From Geobacteraceae bacterium (lineage in GTDB: Bacteria > Desulfobacterota > Desulfuromonadia > Desulfuromonadales > Geopsychrobacteraceae), in NCBI GenBank assembly GCA_027064785.1, contig JAMOPE010000439.1, positions 1-5,687 on the forward strand: DNA of 5,687 bases, written 5' to 3'. This document shows, in pieces, positions 1 through 5,687 of this stretch. Each line of letters opens with the position of its first letter. Position 1 is the first letter of the stretch. The notes below the pieces were generated by a model. The model did not search any database. It saw nothing but the letters and a program-made list of their open reading frames with translations, and was not told where the DNA came from. Both the position numbers and the translations under genes were made by a program.

Positions 1-657
1 GCTGGGGGTTCCGTTAATTCCCAGTTTGTTTGCCAGCATCAGGTTGTTGCCAATGACATCCGATTCGCAGGCAGGTTCGGGAAGTGATTCTCCGGCAAAT
101 GCTTTTTCAAGCTGTTCCATCGATTTATTGCACAAAATCGTCTGGGTAATTTGTTTGGAGCTTGGCTTGAAGGGAACCAGCTTGATGTAAAAAGCGATTT
201 CGGGATGACTTTTGACCACATCCCGGAGCACTTTGTGATATTTGCTGCAGAAGGGGCAGTGAGGATCGGTAAAAACAATGACTTTTTGTTCTGCTTTGGG
301 GTCGCCGAGGATCAATGCATCTTCCAATGGAATTCCGCTGATATCGACAGGGTTCAGTTTTTGAAAAGCGGCCTGGGTCAGATTTCTTCGATCCTTGATC
401 CGGATAATATTGCCGGAAAATAAGTATTTTCCCTCAGCATCCAGGTAGATTGGGACAACTTTTCCCTGCATTTTCATATCGACCTGAAATAAGCCCGGAA
501 CTTCTGATGGACGAACATTAACAACCTCACCACGGATGCCGTGGAGAGCTTCTACGGCTTTCTCCTTTGTCAGTGCAGGCACAGCAGACTGTCCTGCGTG
601 GAGTGGTGAAATGAGAGCCAGGGTGAAAAGCAGTAAAATGGGTAATATCAGACGCAC
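1..657 (-). CDS. dsbC: DsbC-like periplasmic thiol:disulfide interchange protein (C-terminus off the left edge)
   Basis: Likely a periplasmic disulfide isomerase that reshuffles wrong disulfides in exported proteins. The visible 219 codons are open to the window edge. Residues 1-21 form a signal peptide (hydrophobic core, probable cleavage after LHA). Residues about 25-100 resemble the DsbC N-terminal dimerisation domain. The thioredoxin fold follows, with active site CPFC at C134-C137 in the context TDPHCPFC. A second cysteine pair (C176, C197) sits where DsbC has its structural disulfide, and the cis-proline loop GTP is at 216-218, just before the edge. The start is GTG at 657: an AGGAGG lies five bases upstream, an in-frame TAG (676-678) closes the frame above it, and the next in-frame Met is residue 61, past the signal peptide. 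E. coli DsbC has CGYC, so the CPFC dipeptide differs. DsbG or another DsbC/G-family member is possible; the electron donor (DsbD-type) is not in the window. Confidence 0.85.
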   Translation of the reverse strand, partial: MRLILPILLLFTLALISPLHAGQSAVPALTKEKAVEALHGIRGEVVNVRPSEVPGLFQVDMKMQGKVVPIYLDAEGKYLFSGNIIRIKDRRNLTQAAFQKLNPVDISGIPLEDALILGDPKAEQKVIVFTDPHCPFCSKYHKVLRDVVKSHPEIAFYIKLVPFKPSSKQITQTILCNKSMEQLEKAFAGESLPEPACESDVIGNNLMLANKLGINGTPS

Positions 658-662
658 AGTGT

Positions 663-668
663 CCTCCT
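663..668 (-). promoter_or_regulatory. Shine-Dalgarno of the dsbC-like gene (decides the GTG start)
   Basis: On the minus strand this reads AGGAGG, a perfect Shine-Dalgarno core, with five bases before GTG at 657. It fixes a non-ATG start that is easily missed by ATG-only gene calling. Confidence 0.85.
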
Positions 669-715
669 GAAAAGGCTAATGGTTTTTACGGGGGATGATC
701 GTGACCCGAGGCGGG

Positions 716-745
716 ACAATAACACATCTCGCGGTATGCTTCCAA
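716..745 (-). promoter_or_regulatory. Candidate promoter for the dsbC-like gene
   Basis: On the minus strand a TTGGAA -35-like box (740-745) is followed after 18 bases by TATTGT (716-721). The -10 is preceded by TGT, giving an extended -10 (TGn). The predicted transcript start is near 709, leaving a leader of about 50 bases before the GTG. Each box matches the sigma-70 consensus at four of six positions, so this is a plausible candidate only. Confidence 0.35.
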
Positions 746-782
746 GACGTTGGTGGAGATTAATTTTCCGGCAAGAATTGGT

Positions 783-811
783 TTGACAAAAAAAAGCCAT
801 CTTTCTATAGT
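783..811 (+). promoter_or_regulatory. Strong sigma-70-type promoter for leuB
   Basis: A perfect -35 TTGACA (783-788), a 17-base spacer and a -10 TATAGT (806-811, five of six matches) lie in the divergent gap upstream of leuB. The predicted start of transcription is about 817-819, giving a leader of about 55 bases. This is the best promoter in the window. Confidence 0.75.
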
Positions 812-821
812 TTAGCCGCTT

Positions 822-1967
<1,146 letters not shown>

Positions 1968-2002
1968 CAGGTCAGGTTTGGTCCGAAAATTTTGATTTAG
2001 TC

Positions 2003-2036
2003 ACAACAGGGAGCCTTGTGCTCCCTGTTGTTTTCT
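2003..2036 (+). terminator. Rho-independent terminator of leuB
   Basis: Bases 2003-2013 pair perfectly with 2021-2031 (11 bp) around a seven-base loop CCTTGTG, followed by a T-rich run (TTTTCTCT). It begins 36 bases after the leuB stop and should end the leuB transcript. It also rules out a TTG start at 2016 for the next gene, which would lie in the loop. Confidence 0.9.
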
Positions 2037-2048
2037 CTGGATAGTGTT

Positions 2049-2798
2049 ATGACCACAGGCGCGTATCGTCCCGGAAACAGTTTTCTCCATCGAGTTGACC
2101 CGCGGGTCAAATTGGTGTTGATTCTCGGGATTGTCGCCTGCCTGTTTTCAGCGTCCGATCCACAACGCCTCGTTCTGATTGCTCTCCTCTGGCTCGTTTC
2201 TGCGGGAGTGACAACTCAGCGTCTGACCGATATTCTGTGGATTGCCAAGATTCTTCGTTGGCTGCTCCTGTTTACTCTTCTTGTCCATCTTTTCTTTACC
2301 CCCGGCCGCACTTTATTCGGCACGAGCTGGCTGTCTTATGATGGTCTGATTCGTGGGTTGATGATCGACAGTCAGCTGTTCTTAGCAGTCTTGTTTTCAT
2401 TGTTGCTGGCGTGGACAACCCGACCGGAAGTATTGGCGGCCGGATTGACGGTCATGCTGGCACCGTTGCAGCGGCTCAACATCCCGGTTAAAGAAGCGGG
2501 AGGGATGTTGTTGCTGGTGCTTCACTTTTTTCCGTTGATTCAGTCCGAAGTTGTTGCGGTGAAAGCCGAGCAAAAAAATAACGATGGTATTATTGCCGGA
2601 TTTAAAGGCTGGCTGAATCATCTTGAGCCGTTACTGCATCGTTTGCTGGACCGGGTTGATCAGCTAGCACACGATATTGTTTCAGGGCGCGACATTTCTG
2701 ATACTCTTGATCACCAGAATACCCTCGATTTTGATCGGACTTCACTACTGGCAGTGACCGTCGGTTTTGTGACAATTTTCCTTCTTTGGCAGGTTTAA
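2049..2798 (+). CDS. EcfT/CbiQ-family membrane protein, T-component-like, coupling motifs degenerate
   Basis: A 249-residue inner-membrane protein related to the transmembrane T component of energy-coupling factor (ECF) vitamin and metal transporters. The family signature is at the N-terminus: PGNSFLHRVDPRVKL (8-22). Hydrophobic segments follow at about 22-36, 41-54, 68-84, 108-122 and 150-164, with a last helix at about 233-247. The cytoplasmic coupling region is present (160-215), but the two Ala-Arg-Gly-type motifs that grip the ATPases are not: the first site reads AEQKNND (173-179) and the second HDIVSGRD (208-215). No ATPase (EcfA) or substrate-binding S gene is in the window, so substrate and activity are unknown. 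ATG at 2049 is chosen because an upstream TTG at 2016 falls inside the leuB terminator; its ribosome site is weak (GGAT, six bases upstream). The stop is one base from truA, so the two are probably co-transcribed. Family membership is fairly sure; function as a transporter is not. Confidence 0.75.
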   Translation: MTTGAYRPGNSFLHRVDPRVKLVLILGIVACLFSASDPQRLVLIALLWLVSAGVTTQRLTDILWIAKILRWLLLFTLLVHLFFTPGRTLFGTSWLSYDGLIRGLMIDSQLFLAVLFSLLLAWTTRPEVLAAGLTVMLAPLQRLNIPVKEAGGMLLLVLHFFPLIQSEVVAVKAEQKNNDGIIAGFKGWLNHLEPLLHRLLDRVDQLAHDIVSGRDISDTLDHQNTLDFDRTSLLAVTVGFVTIFLLWQV

Positions 2799-2799
2799 A

Positions 2800-3534
2800 A
2801 TGACTCGAGTCAAACTGACCGTTGCTTATGACGGGAGTGATTATGTCGGCTGGCAGTATCAGCCCAATGGTATGTCGGTTCAACAGCGGCTGGAGCAGGC
2901 CCTCCATCAACTGACCGGAGCGATTCATCGGGTCCATTCTTCAGGGCGAACCGATGCCGGAGTTCATGCTCTGGGGATGGTTTGTCATCTAACAACGGAA
3001 CGTGATCTGCCTCTGAGTGCGTGGCGGGAAGGTCTGAACCGTTTTTTACCGGATGATATTGCAATCCGGAAGGCTGAATATGTTGACGATGAGTTTCATG
3101 CCCGCTTTTCTGCACAGGGAAAACGCTACCGCTATACGATTTTACGTGATTCCGTCCGTCTTCCATTGCAACGAAAAACCAGCTGGCAGGTGAAACAGTC
3201 TCTCGTTGTTGAGCGGATGAAACAGGCAGCGCAGAGTTTTATCGGTCAACACGATTTTGCAGCTTTCCGGACGACCGGCTGTGCGGCAGAGACGACCTGC
3301 CGGGAAATTTTTTCGATCACTTTCAGTGAAGAAGGTTCACTTCTCCATATTGACATTTGTGGGAGTGGTTTTCTGAAAAATATGATCCGGATGATGGTTG
3401 GGACTCTGGTTGATATCGGTCGTGAAAAACGGCCAGTCGAGACGATTGAGGAGTTACTTGGAGGTGCAACAGATGTCGCACCTCCTTTGACAGCTCCCCC
3501 GCAGGGGCTTTGTTTAGTGGATGTGTGGTATTGA
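2800..3534 (+). CDS. truA: tRNA pseudouridine(38-40) synthase TruA
   Basis: Converts uridines 38, 39 and 40 in the anticodon stem-loop of many tRNAs to pseudouridine; cytoplasmic. The 244-residue length is normal for TruA (E. coli about 270). The order of motifs is complete: AYDGSDYVGWQYQPN (9-23), the catalytic loop SSGRTDAGVHALG with nucleophile D52, LPDDIAIR (83-90), FHARFSAQGKRYRY (99-112, conserved Y110), HDFAAFRTTGC (151-161) and the C-terminal GFLKNMIRMMVGTLVDIG (190-207, with conserved R197). The ATG follows the upstream gene by one base, with GGCAGG (2788-2793) as ribosome site inside that gene. No terminator is seen after it; instead its last 21 bases overlap a convergent gene on the other strand. 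Confidence 0.96.
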   Translation: MTRVKLTVAYDGSDYVGWQYQPNGMSVQQRLEQALHQLTGAIHRVHSSGRTDAGVHALGMVCHLTTERDLPLSAWREGLNRFLPDDIAIRKAEYVDDEFHARFSAQGKRYRYTILRDSVRLPLQRKTSWQVKQSLVVERMKQAAQSFIGQHDFAAFRTTGCAAETTCREIFSITFSEEGSLLHIDICGSGFLKNMIRMMVGTLVDIGREKRPVETIEELLGGATDVAPPLTAPPQGLCLVDVWY

Positions 3535-3927
3535 GCTGCTGTTCAGTAAGGAAATCTGCTCATTGAGTGTCCAGAAATCGTAGAGATAGCCCAAGCCAAA
3601 AAGCCCGCCAGTCAACAGGTAGAGAATTCCACTGATCCATTTTCCCTGATACATCCGGTGAAAACCCAATATCCCCAGAAACGTTAATAAAATCCACGCA
3701 ACGGTATAATCGTAGGGTCCGGGGGCAAAGCGCTGATTGGCTTCGTTATCCATTCCCGGAATGAGAAACACATCGATCAGCCAACCGATTCCAAGCAGAC
3801 CGAGGGTGAGAAAGTAAATCGTTCCAGAAACAGGTTTTCCATAATAAAAACGGTGCGAACCGGTAAAACCAAAAATCCATAAAATATAGCCAATCGGTTT
3901 CTGGTGTGTTGCATATTCTTCGTGCAT
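3514..3927 (-). CDS. Tandem TM2 (NINE-type) domain membrane protein
   Basis: A 137-residue small inner-membrane protein of unknown biochemical role. It holds two TM2 domains in tandem, about residues 10-57 and 75-121. The copies align without gaps at an offset of 65: H25/H90, R26/R91, Y28/Y93, G30/G95, K31/K96, S34/S99, G35/G100, Y38/Y103, T41/T106, G43/G108 and D52/D117. Each copy has two hydrophobic helices joined by the HRxYxGK turn and ends in an Asp, typical of TM2. A polar linker (58-74) joins them. There is no signal peptide. The start is supported by GGAGGA (3933-3938) five bases upstream of the ATG. The last six residues and the stop are encoded antisense to the end of truA. Single TM2 proteins are widespread and mostly uncharacterised, so no function is assigned. 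Confidence 0.85.
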   Translation of the reverse strand: MHEEYATHQKPIGYILWIFGFTGSHRFYYGKPVSGTIYFLTLGLLGIGWLIDVFLIPGMDNEANQRFAPGPYDYTVAWILLTFLGILGFHRMYQGKWISGILYLLTGGLFGLGYLYDFWTLNEQISLLNSSSIPHIH

Positions 3928-3999
3928 AATTATCCTCCAGTAAGTTCAGCCTTGCAGCTATTCTATTCCACTTGTATTCCAAGAGCTCTAGTTTTTTTG

Positions 4000-4041
4000 A
4001 AAAAAGCTCCCGCAACTGTTTAATCATTGCGGGGGCTTTTT
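4000..4041 (-). terminator. Bidirectional intrinsic terminator after the OmpA-like lipoprotein gene
   Basis: Bases 4006-4015 pair with 4027-4036 around an 11-base loop, flanked by six As (4000-4005) and five Ts (4037-4041), so a U-run follows the stem on either strand. It begins seven bases after the minus-strand lipoprotein stop and separates that gene from the TM2 gene. One position (4008/4034) is a T-G wobble on the plus strand but an A-C mismatch on the minus strand, so the stem is slightly stronger in the plus direction, where it could also stop transcripts running on from truA. Confidence 0.85.
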
Positions 4042-4043
4042 CG

Positions 4044-4928
4044 TTATTTGATGTCAGTATTCTTTTTAAACGGCACCAGTAAAATTTGAATTCGCCGATT
4101 TGCAGCACGCCCTTCAGGGGTGTCGTTGCTGGCGACCGGTTGATATTCACTGTACCCGGCTGCGATCAACCGTTCTCCCGGCAACCCAACTTCATCCTGC
4201 AGAAAATGGACAACACTGGTTGAGCGTGCAGTTGACAGTTCCCAGTTGGATGGAAATTGCTCTTTCAGGCGACTGCTGATTTGAACGTTGTCGGTATGTC
4301 CGGCAATTTGCAGTGCTTTGTCGGGAAATTTATTTAATACGTCCCCTAAACTCTTAAGAACTTTCTTTCCCTCTTTCTTCACGGTTGTTTTCCCCGAGTC
4401 AAACAGAATCTTGTTGAGTAGATTCACTGAGAGCTGCCCTTCAAGATTGGAAATCGTCAGTTCCCCCCGCTTGATTTCTTCTTCGAGGGCATTAACTAGC
4501 TGGTTGTAGGTACTTTTTATTTTTGCTAAACGCGCTTCACGGGCAACTTTTTCTTTTTCAAGGGCCCGGTTCAGATCTTCAATCGTTGCCAGCAACCGGT
4601 CGTTGGTTTGCTGCATATCGTTGAGTTGTTCCTGCTGTTGGGTGAGGCTCCCTTCCTGACGTTCCTTGTCGGCATAAGCTGCCAGAAGGTCACGCTGTAA
4701 CTTGGAGTTTTGTTGCAACGCTTCAACCAGTCGGGCATTCAATTCCGACAGGTCGTCTTGCAGCCCTTTTTTGTCGTGACGTAATTGGGTTGCTGCTGCT
4801 GTCAGATTGGCAACATCGCTGCTGAGCAGGTCGGCTTCGTTGACCTTTTGCTGGTAGGTGTTTTTGCTGACACAGGCTCCCACGATTAGTGGAAGGCTGA
4901 TAAGCAAGACCAATAGAACTCTTTTCAT
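4044..4928 (-). CDS. OmpA-family lipoprotein with long coiled coil and MotB-like peptidoglycan-binding domain
   Basis: A 294-residue envelope lipoprotein likely to tie the outer membrane to the cell wall. Residues 1-18 are a lipoprotein signal with lipobox VGAC; C19 would be lipidated and residue +2 is Val, not the inner-membrane-retention Asp. Residues about 30-166 are rich in Leu, Gln, Glu and Lys in heptad-like order and should form a long coiled coil. The OmpA-like domain is at about 167-288: LFDSGKTTV (175-183), GHTDNV (210-215, D213), NWELSTARS (228-236, R235), GYSEYQPVASN (258-268) and NRRIQI (277-282). D213 and R235 correspond to the residues that hold diaminopimelate in this family. 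The domain is closest in style to MotB, but the MotB transmembrane helix and plug are absent. The start at 4928 has AAGGAGAG upstream (4933-4940); an upstream in-frame start at 4994 would bury the lipobox. The partner system is unknown. Confidence 0.88.
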   Translation of the reverse strand: MKRVLLVLLISLPLIVGACVSKNTYQQKVNEADLLSSDVANLTAAATQLRHDKKGLQDDLSELNARLVEALQQNSKLQRDLLAAYADKERQEGSLTQQQEQLNDMQQTNDRLLATIEDLNRALEKEKVAREARLAKIKSTYNQLVNALEEEIKRGELTISNLEGQLSVNLLNKILFDSGKTTVKKEGKKVLKSLGDVLNKFPDKALQIAGHTDNVQISSRLKEQFPSNWELSTARSTSVVHFLQDEVGLPGERLIAAGYSEYQPVASNDTPEGRAANRRIQILLVPFKKNTDIK

Positions 4929-4977
4929 TTGACTCTCCTTTGCTGGACGCCTACTTACTGTTTTTGTGAAGCTAACA

Positions 4978-5005
4978 TATTTACCACAAGTCACGGAAAT
5001 GTAAA
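4978..5005 (-). promoter_or_regulatory. Candidate promoter for the OmpA-like lipoprotein gene
   Basis: On the minus strand TTTACA (5000-5005, five of six to the -35 consensus) is followed after 16 bases by TAAATA (4978-4983), a weak -10. The predicted start is near 4971, with a leader of about 42 bases. The -35 lies inside the inverted repeat at 4990-5027. The weak -10 keeps confidence low. Confidence 0.3.
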
Positions 5006-5027
5006 GGAGATTTCCCTCTTGCGTGAC
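4990..5027. repeat. Nested inverted repeat in the divergent promoter gap
   Basis: Outer arms GTCACG (4990-4995) and CGTGAC (5022-5027) are perfect inverted copies. Inside them GGAAAT (4995-5000) and ATTTCC (5010-5015) form a second perfect pair around a nine-base centre. It lies between the start codons of the lipoprotein gene and nadC and overlaps the candidate minus-strand -35 box. It could be a binding site for a dimeric regulator. As an RNA hairpin it would have a one-sided bulge and no U-run, so it is not a terminator. Confidence 0.4.
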
Positions 5028-5038
5028 GGTGTTTTAAG

Positions 5039-5068
5039 TTGCGGGAGCCTCTTGCGATATGATATAGA
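5039..5068 (+). promoter_or_regulatory. Candidate promoter for nadC
   Basis: TTGCGG (5039-5044) and TATAGA (5063-5068) are separated by 18 bases, and the -10 is preceded by TGA, an extended -10 (TGn). The predicted start is near 5075, giving a leader of about 60 bases. An overlapping TATGAT (5058-5063) is an alternative -10 but lacks a good -35 at proper spacing. Confidence 0.4.
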
Positions 5069-5134
5069 TGGAGTTCGTTTTTTCGGCTGTTGCCGCAGTT
5101 TTCAGGTGTCTATCCTTATCTGGAGTTTTCAAGA

Positions 5135-5687
5135 ATGCAGTTTGAAATTGAACGCATCATCCGCACAGCGTTAGAGGAAGATATTGGCCTTGGTGACGTC
5201 ACGACTGAAGTGACGGTCAAACAGGACACAGTGGCACGTGCTGAACTGGTCGCCAAGGAAGATTTTACTCTGGCGGGACTTGATGTCGCTGCAGAAGTTT
5301 TTCGGGTGCTTGATCCGGCTGTTAGTTTTGAAAAGATTTCGACCGATGGTCGTGCCGTTGCTAAAGGGGAAGTGATCGCCTGGTTACGGGGCAGGGCGTC
5401 GGTGTTGCTGCAGGGAGAACGGGTTGCCCTTAATCTGTTGCAGCGGATGAGCGGTATCGCTAGTTTAACGGCAAAATATGTCGCCGAGGTTACCGGGACT
5501 AAGGCAACAATTGTTGATACACGAAAGACGGTACCCGGATTGCGGGCTCTCGATAAATATTCGGTACGCATGGGGGGTGGTCGCAATCATCGCATCGGGT
5601 TGTTTGACGGTGTTTTGATTAAAGAAAATCATATCGCAGCTGCAGGCGGAATTGGTGCTGCCATCGAGCGGGCAAAACAGCAACTTC
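5135..5687 (+). CDS. nadC: Nicotinate-nucleotide (quinolinate) phosphoribosyltransferase, C-terminus off the right edge
   Basis: Cytoplasmic enzyme of de novo NAD synthesis that joins quinolinate and PRPP to give nicotinate mononucleotide, CO2 and pyrophosphate. The 184 full codons seen are about two thirds of the usual 280-290 residues, and the frame is open at the edge. The N-terminal domain begins ALEEDIGLGDVTTE (12-25). Next come GERVALNLLQRMSGIA (94-109), DTRKTVPGLR (128-137) with R130 and K131, GGGRNHRIGLFDGVLIKENH (147-166) with H152, R153 and K163. These match the basic residues that bind quinolinate and PRPP. The ATG at 5135 has GGAG at 5122-5125, nine bases away. nadA and nadB are not in the window. 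ModD-like relatives share the fold, but the full TRKT/NHR set favours NadC. Confidence 0.95.
   Translation, partial: MQFEIERIIRTALEEDIGLGDVTTEVTVKQDTVARAELVAKEDFTLAGLDVAAEVFRVLDPAVSFEKISTDGRAVAKGEVIAWLRGRASVLLQGERVALNLLQRMSGIASLTAKYVAEVTGTKATIVDTRKTVPGLRALDKYSVRMGGGRNHRIGLFDGVLIKENHIAAAGGIGAAIERAKQQL

Noticed and set aside
2602..3166. Two minus-strand open frames across the ecfT-like gene and truA
   Set aside because: Both are antisense to well-supported genes, have low-complexity or unrecognisable products and no convincing ribosome sites.
3982..3989. Palindrome AGAGCTCT upstream of the TM2 gene
   Set aside because: Eight bases is within chance expectation, and no promoter with acceptable spacing was found around it; TAGAAT with TTGGAA nearby has only an 11-base spacer.
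3746..4150. Minus-strand open frame spanning the 3' end of the lipoprotein gene and the start of the TM2 gene
   Set aside because: It runs straight through the intrinsic terminator at 4000-4041 and overlaps two better-supported genes in another frame.
5084..5095. Small hairpin CGGC-TGTT-GCCG in the nadC leader
   Set aside because: The stem is only four pairs with no following U-run and no larger fold resembling a known riboswitch.
5193..5202. Perfect 10-bp palindrome GTGACGTCAC, sharing the GTGAC core with the dyad arm at 5022-5027
   Set aside because: It lies inside nadC and encodes part of the family-conserved GDVTT stretch, so the sequence is explained by coding constraint; the shared GTGAC core with the upstream dyad is short enough to be chance.
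5116..5586. Minus-strand open frame of 156 codons across nadC
   Set aside because: It is antisense to conserved NadC motifs and is rich in Ser, Thr, Ala and Arg, as expected of a shadow of a coding strand.

Overview
The window looks like ordinary chromosome from a Gram-negative, moderate-GC, free-living bacterium. An outer-membrane-type lipoprotein, a periplasmic DsbC-like protein and a LeuB that matches Escherichia coli numbering residue for residue point to a proteobacterial-grade cell. The gene set and protein flavour (leuB near truA, a T-component-like membrane protein, a double TM2/NINE protein) suggest a deltaproteobacterium of the Desulfuromonas/Geobacter type. That placement is an inference from remembered family resemblance, not from a search.

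Layout from left to right. (1) On the minus strand, positions 1-657 hold most of a DsbC-like disulfide isomerase that starts at GTG and runs off the left edge. (2) A 215-bp divergent gap carries a candidate minus-strand promoter and a strong plus-strand promoter, followed by a small hairpin and U-run leading into leuB (873-1967). (3) leuB ends at a clear intrinsic terminator (2003-2036). (4) A two-gene plus-strand unit follows: an EcfT/CbiQ-family membrane protein (2049-2798), then truA (2800-3534), separated by one base. (5) A minus-strand gene for a tandem TM2 membrane protein (3514-3927) converges on truA and overlaps its 3' end by 21 bp. (6) A bidirectional terminator (4000-4041) separates it from a minus-strand lipoprotein gene with a long coiled coil and a MotB/OmpA-type peptidoglycan-binding domain (4044-4928). 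(7) A 206-bp divergent gap with a nested inverted repeat leads to nadC (5135 to the right edge, partial).

The genes do not form one pathway. They cover leucine synthesis (leuB), NAD synthesis (nadC), tRNA modification (truA), periplasmic disulfide chemistry (dsbC-like) and envelope structure (OmpA-like lipoprotein, TM2 protein). No mobile element, CRISPR array, tRNA or rRNA was seen. I found no convincing undescribed multi-gene system. The points most worth a second look are the solitary EcfT-like protein with eroded coupling motifs beside truA, the hairpin/U-run just after the leuB promoter, and the nested dyad between the lipoprotein gene and nadC.
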